The notes under the pieces: model-generated
The model's input: only the letters and a program-made list of their open reading frames with translations
What the model was told of the DNA's origin: nothing
The model's database searches: none
In this document: positions 62,165-64,000 of the stretch, piece by piece
Layout of the letters: every line of letters starts with the position of its first letter
How positions within the stretch are numbered: the stretch's first letter is position 1
Made by a program: the position numbers and the translations under genes
NCBI RefSeq assembly: GCF_030532325.1
Contig: NZ_JAUNLS010000011.1
Coordinates: forward strand, 18,799-82,798
Direction: 5' to 3'
From: Corynebacterium sp.
GTDB taxonomy: Bacteria; Actinomycetota; Actinomycetes; Mycobacteriales; Mycobacteriaceae
Length of the DNA stretch: 64,000 nt

Positions 62165-62345
62165 TGTGCGTCGTGGGGCAATGCGCAAGCAAGTCCAGGC
62201 ACCTGAACAAAACGGGTGTAAATATTGGGTACACACTTTTGTGAAGATTTCTGTAAATCTTGTGCGACTTCGCTAGTGTGGTGCATGTAACTAAACGGGC
62301 ATGGCCGTAACCTGGGTCGTGCCTTTCTTCAAAGGAGGCTTAATC

Positions 62346-63848
62346 TTGTCCGATAGGATTGCATACGCGCCGTTTAAGGAGCTCGTCATGAGCGCTGACG
62401 AGGCCGCGAAGTTTGTCAACCACGGTGACCGCGTGGGCATCTCCGGCTTTACCGGTGCTGGTTACCCCAAGGCTCTGCCGACGGCCATTGCTCACAAGGC
62501 CAAGGCCGCACACGAGAAGGGCGAGGAGTTCGCCATCGACATCTTCTCCGGCGCCTCCACCGCCCCGGACTGCGACGGTGTTCTGGCTGAGGCCGACGCT
62601 ATCCGCTTCCGCTCCCCGTATAACTCTGACCCGACCCTGCGCGGCAAGTTCAACGACGGTTCCGCCCTGTACCAGGACGTGCACCTCTCCCAGTCCGGCC
62701 AGCAGGTTGAGGAGGGCTTCTACGGCGACTTCCAGCTGGCCATCATCGAGGCCGTGCGCATCACCGAGGACGGCAACATCATCCCGTCCTCCGCAGTGGG
62801 AAACAACCTGGAGTACATCGAGGCCGCAGACAAGATCATTATTGAGATCAACGAGTGGCAGTCCGAGCACCTCGAGGGCATGCATGACATCTACCGCATC
62901 GAGAAGCTGCCGAACCGCCAGCCGATCCCGATCACCAAGCCGGGTGACCGCGTAGGTACCCCGTTCATTGAGATCCCTAAGGAGAAGGTCGTCGCCGTTG
63001 TCGAGACCAACGCTCCGGACCGCAACGCTCCCTTCAAGGCGCCGGATGCCATCTCCGAGAAGATCGCCGCCAACTTCATCAACTTCCTCGAGGGCGAGGT
63101 GGCCGCTGGCCGCCTGGAGTACGACAAGTTCATCATGCAGTCCGGCGTGGGCAACGTGCCCAACGCCGTGATGGCCGGTCTGCTGGACTCCAAGTTTGAG
63201 AACATCCAGGCCTACACCGAGGTTATCCAGGACGGCATGCTCGACCTTATCGACGCCGGCAAGATGACCATGGCTTCAGCCACCTCCTTCGCGCTCTCCC
63301 CGGAGTACGCGGAGAAGATGAACGCTGAGGCTGAGCGCTACGCCAAGCACATCATCCTGCGCCCGCAGCAGGTCTCCAACCACCCGGAGGTCATCCGCCG
63401 CGTGGGCCTGATTTCCTCCAACGGCATGATTGAGGCCGATATCTACGGCAACATCAACTCCACCAACGTCGGCGGCTCCCGCATCATGAACGGCACCGGT
63501 GGCTCTGGTGACTTCACCCGTAACGCCTACATCTCTACCTTCGTGTCCCCGTCGGTGGCGAAGGATGGCGCCATCTCCGCCATCGTGCCCTTCGTCTCCC
63601 ACACCGACCACACTGAGCACGACGCTATGGTCATCATCACCGAGTACGGTGTCGCCGACCTGCGTGGCCTGGCTCCGACCCAGCGCGTGGAGCGCGTCAT
63701 CTCCGTGGCACACCCGGATTACCGTCCGTTGCTGGAGGAGTACTTCGAGCGCGCCAAGAAGAACAAGTTCCAGCACACCCCGCACGATCTGAAGACGGCC
63801 TTCGACTTCCAGATCCGCTTCGCTGAGAAGGGCGATATGCGCGGCTAA
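62346..63848 (+). CDS. Acetyl-CoA hydrolase/succinyl-CoA:acetate CoA-transferase
   Basis: A 500-residue class I-type CoA-transferase of the acetyl-CoA hydrolase/transferase (Cat1/AarC) family. GFTGAGYPKALP near the N-terminus, the glycine loop VGNVPNAVMAGL near residue 275, and the catalytic-glutamate segment AYTEVIQDG are present, as is the C-terminal HTEHDAMVIITEYGVADLRGL. It moves CoA between succinate and acetate, used in acetate metabolism. I chose TTG 62346 (LSDRIAYAPF) because AAAGGAGG lies 6 bases upstream; the open frame begins 45 bases earlier at an ATG with no site. Confidence 0.9.
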   Translation: MSDRIAYAPFKELVMSADEAAKFVNHGDRVGISGFTGAGYPKALPTAIAHKAKAAHEKGEEFAIDIFSGASTAPDCDGVLAEADAIRFRSPYNSDPTLRGKFNDGSALYQDVHLSQSGQQVEEGFYGDFQLAIIEAVRITEDGNIIPSSAVGNNLEYIEAADKIIIEINEWQSEHLEGMHDIYRIEKLPNRQPIPITKPGDRVGTPFIEIPKEKVVAVVETNAPDRNAPFKAPDAISEKIAANFINFLEGEVAAGRLEYDKFIMQSGVGNVPNAVMAGLLDSKFENIQAYTEVIQDGMLDLIDAGKMTMASATSFALSPEYAEKMNAEAERYAKHIILRPQQVSNHPEVIRRVGLISSNGMIEADIYGNINSTNVGGSRIMNGTGGSGDFTRNAYISTFVSPSVAKDGAISAIVPFVSHTDHTEHDAMVIITEYGVADLRGLAPTQRVERVISVAHPDYRPLLEEYFERAKKNKFQHTPHDLKTAFDFQIRFAEKGDMRG

Positions 63849-63862
63849 AACGCACGCGTGAG

Positions 63863-63900
63863 GGCTCCCGCCGCACTGGCGGGGGCCATTTCCTTTTCTT
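63863..63900 (+). terminator. Terminator after CoA-transferase
   Basis: Stem GGCTCCCGCC / GGCGGGGGCC (one wobble) with a GCACT loop and TTTCCTTTTCTT tail. Confidence 0.85.
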
Positions 63901-63930
63901 GAGCTTGACCTACTAAGATGGTTGGGCGTT

Positions 63931-64000
63931 GGGCCTTTAGCTCAGTTGGTAGAGCTACGGACTTTTAATCCGCAGGTCGCGGGTTCGAGCCCCGCAGGGC
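63931..64000 (+). tRNA. tRNA-Lys (TTT), cut at window edge
   Basis: GGGCCTTTAGCTCAGTTGG acceptor/D-arm start, anticodon loop CTTTTAA with TTT at 63964-63966, and a T-arm with GGTTCGAGCC. The 5' acceptor GGGCCTT can pair with AGGGC and the missing last bases beyond 64000. Confidence 0.93.

Overview
The window comes from a high-GC actinobacterium, almost certainly a Corynebacterium. The markers for this are a corynomycolyltransferase (mytC type), mycothiol synthase MshD, DUF3073, a Spa-type sortase-assembled pilus cluster, a split PurS/PurQ/PurL enzyme, and the fadA2-fabG4-htdX block that is also seen in Mycobacterium. The species cannot be fixed from the sequence alone. No rRNA, CRISPR array or intact insertion sequence was seen. 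One tRNA (Lys, TTT) is cut by the right edge.

Layout. 1-13.6 kb: a partial secreted lipase, purB, a secreted tail-anchored protein, purC, a frameshifted S9 oligopeptidase, a DUF2334 protein, a surface-anchored ExeM/NucH-type nuclease, purS-purQ-purL and an isochorismatase-fold hydrolase. 13.6-35.9 kb: an accessory block. It starts with a 16-bp perfect inverted repeat and a gene-poor stretch. Then come (i) a sortase-anchored LAxTG surface protein whose reading frame is broken exactly at a run of nine G, a likely phase-variable switch now off; (ii) a three-gene putative defence module, made of a single-chain type ISP restriction-modification enzyme, a GHKL (MORC/MutL-like) ATPase and a Z1-domain helicase-like ATPase; and (iii) a pilus cluster on the minus strand: major pilin, class C sortase, base pilin, tip protein, second class C sortase. 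35.9-41.7 kb: a small membrane protein, a Crp/Fnr regulator divergent from a metallochaperone and P1B-type ATPase with an FNR-like box between them, a mycolyltransferase and TrhA. 41.7-47 kb: thiolase, FabG4, a MaoC hydratase, a double-hotdog thioesterase and a sterol-carrier-like protein. 47-50 kb: purF, purM, DUF3073. 50-56 kb: YgfZ, PabC, a nitrobindin-like protein, a lipid kinase, an LmeA-like protein and MshD. 56-61 kb: pstSCAB behind a PHO box, with phoU opposite. 61-64 kb: dusB, a CoA-transferase and tRNA-Lys.

How it fits together. Seven purine-synthesis genes (purB, C, S, Q, L, F, M) lie in four separate places. Phosphate uptake (pstSCAB/phoU) carries a stem-loop after pstS that should keep the binding protein in excess. 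The pilus operon has a similar hairpin region after the major pilin, which would favour shaft protein over sortase and tip. A recurring oddity is short in-frame tandem repeats (9-18 bp units) in loops or termini of several otherwise ordinary enzymes.

Most notable are the type ISP + GHKL + Z1 module (16.6-26.5 kb) and the poly-G surface-protein switch beside it. All functional statements come from reading motifs and neighbourhood; no database search was run.
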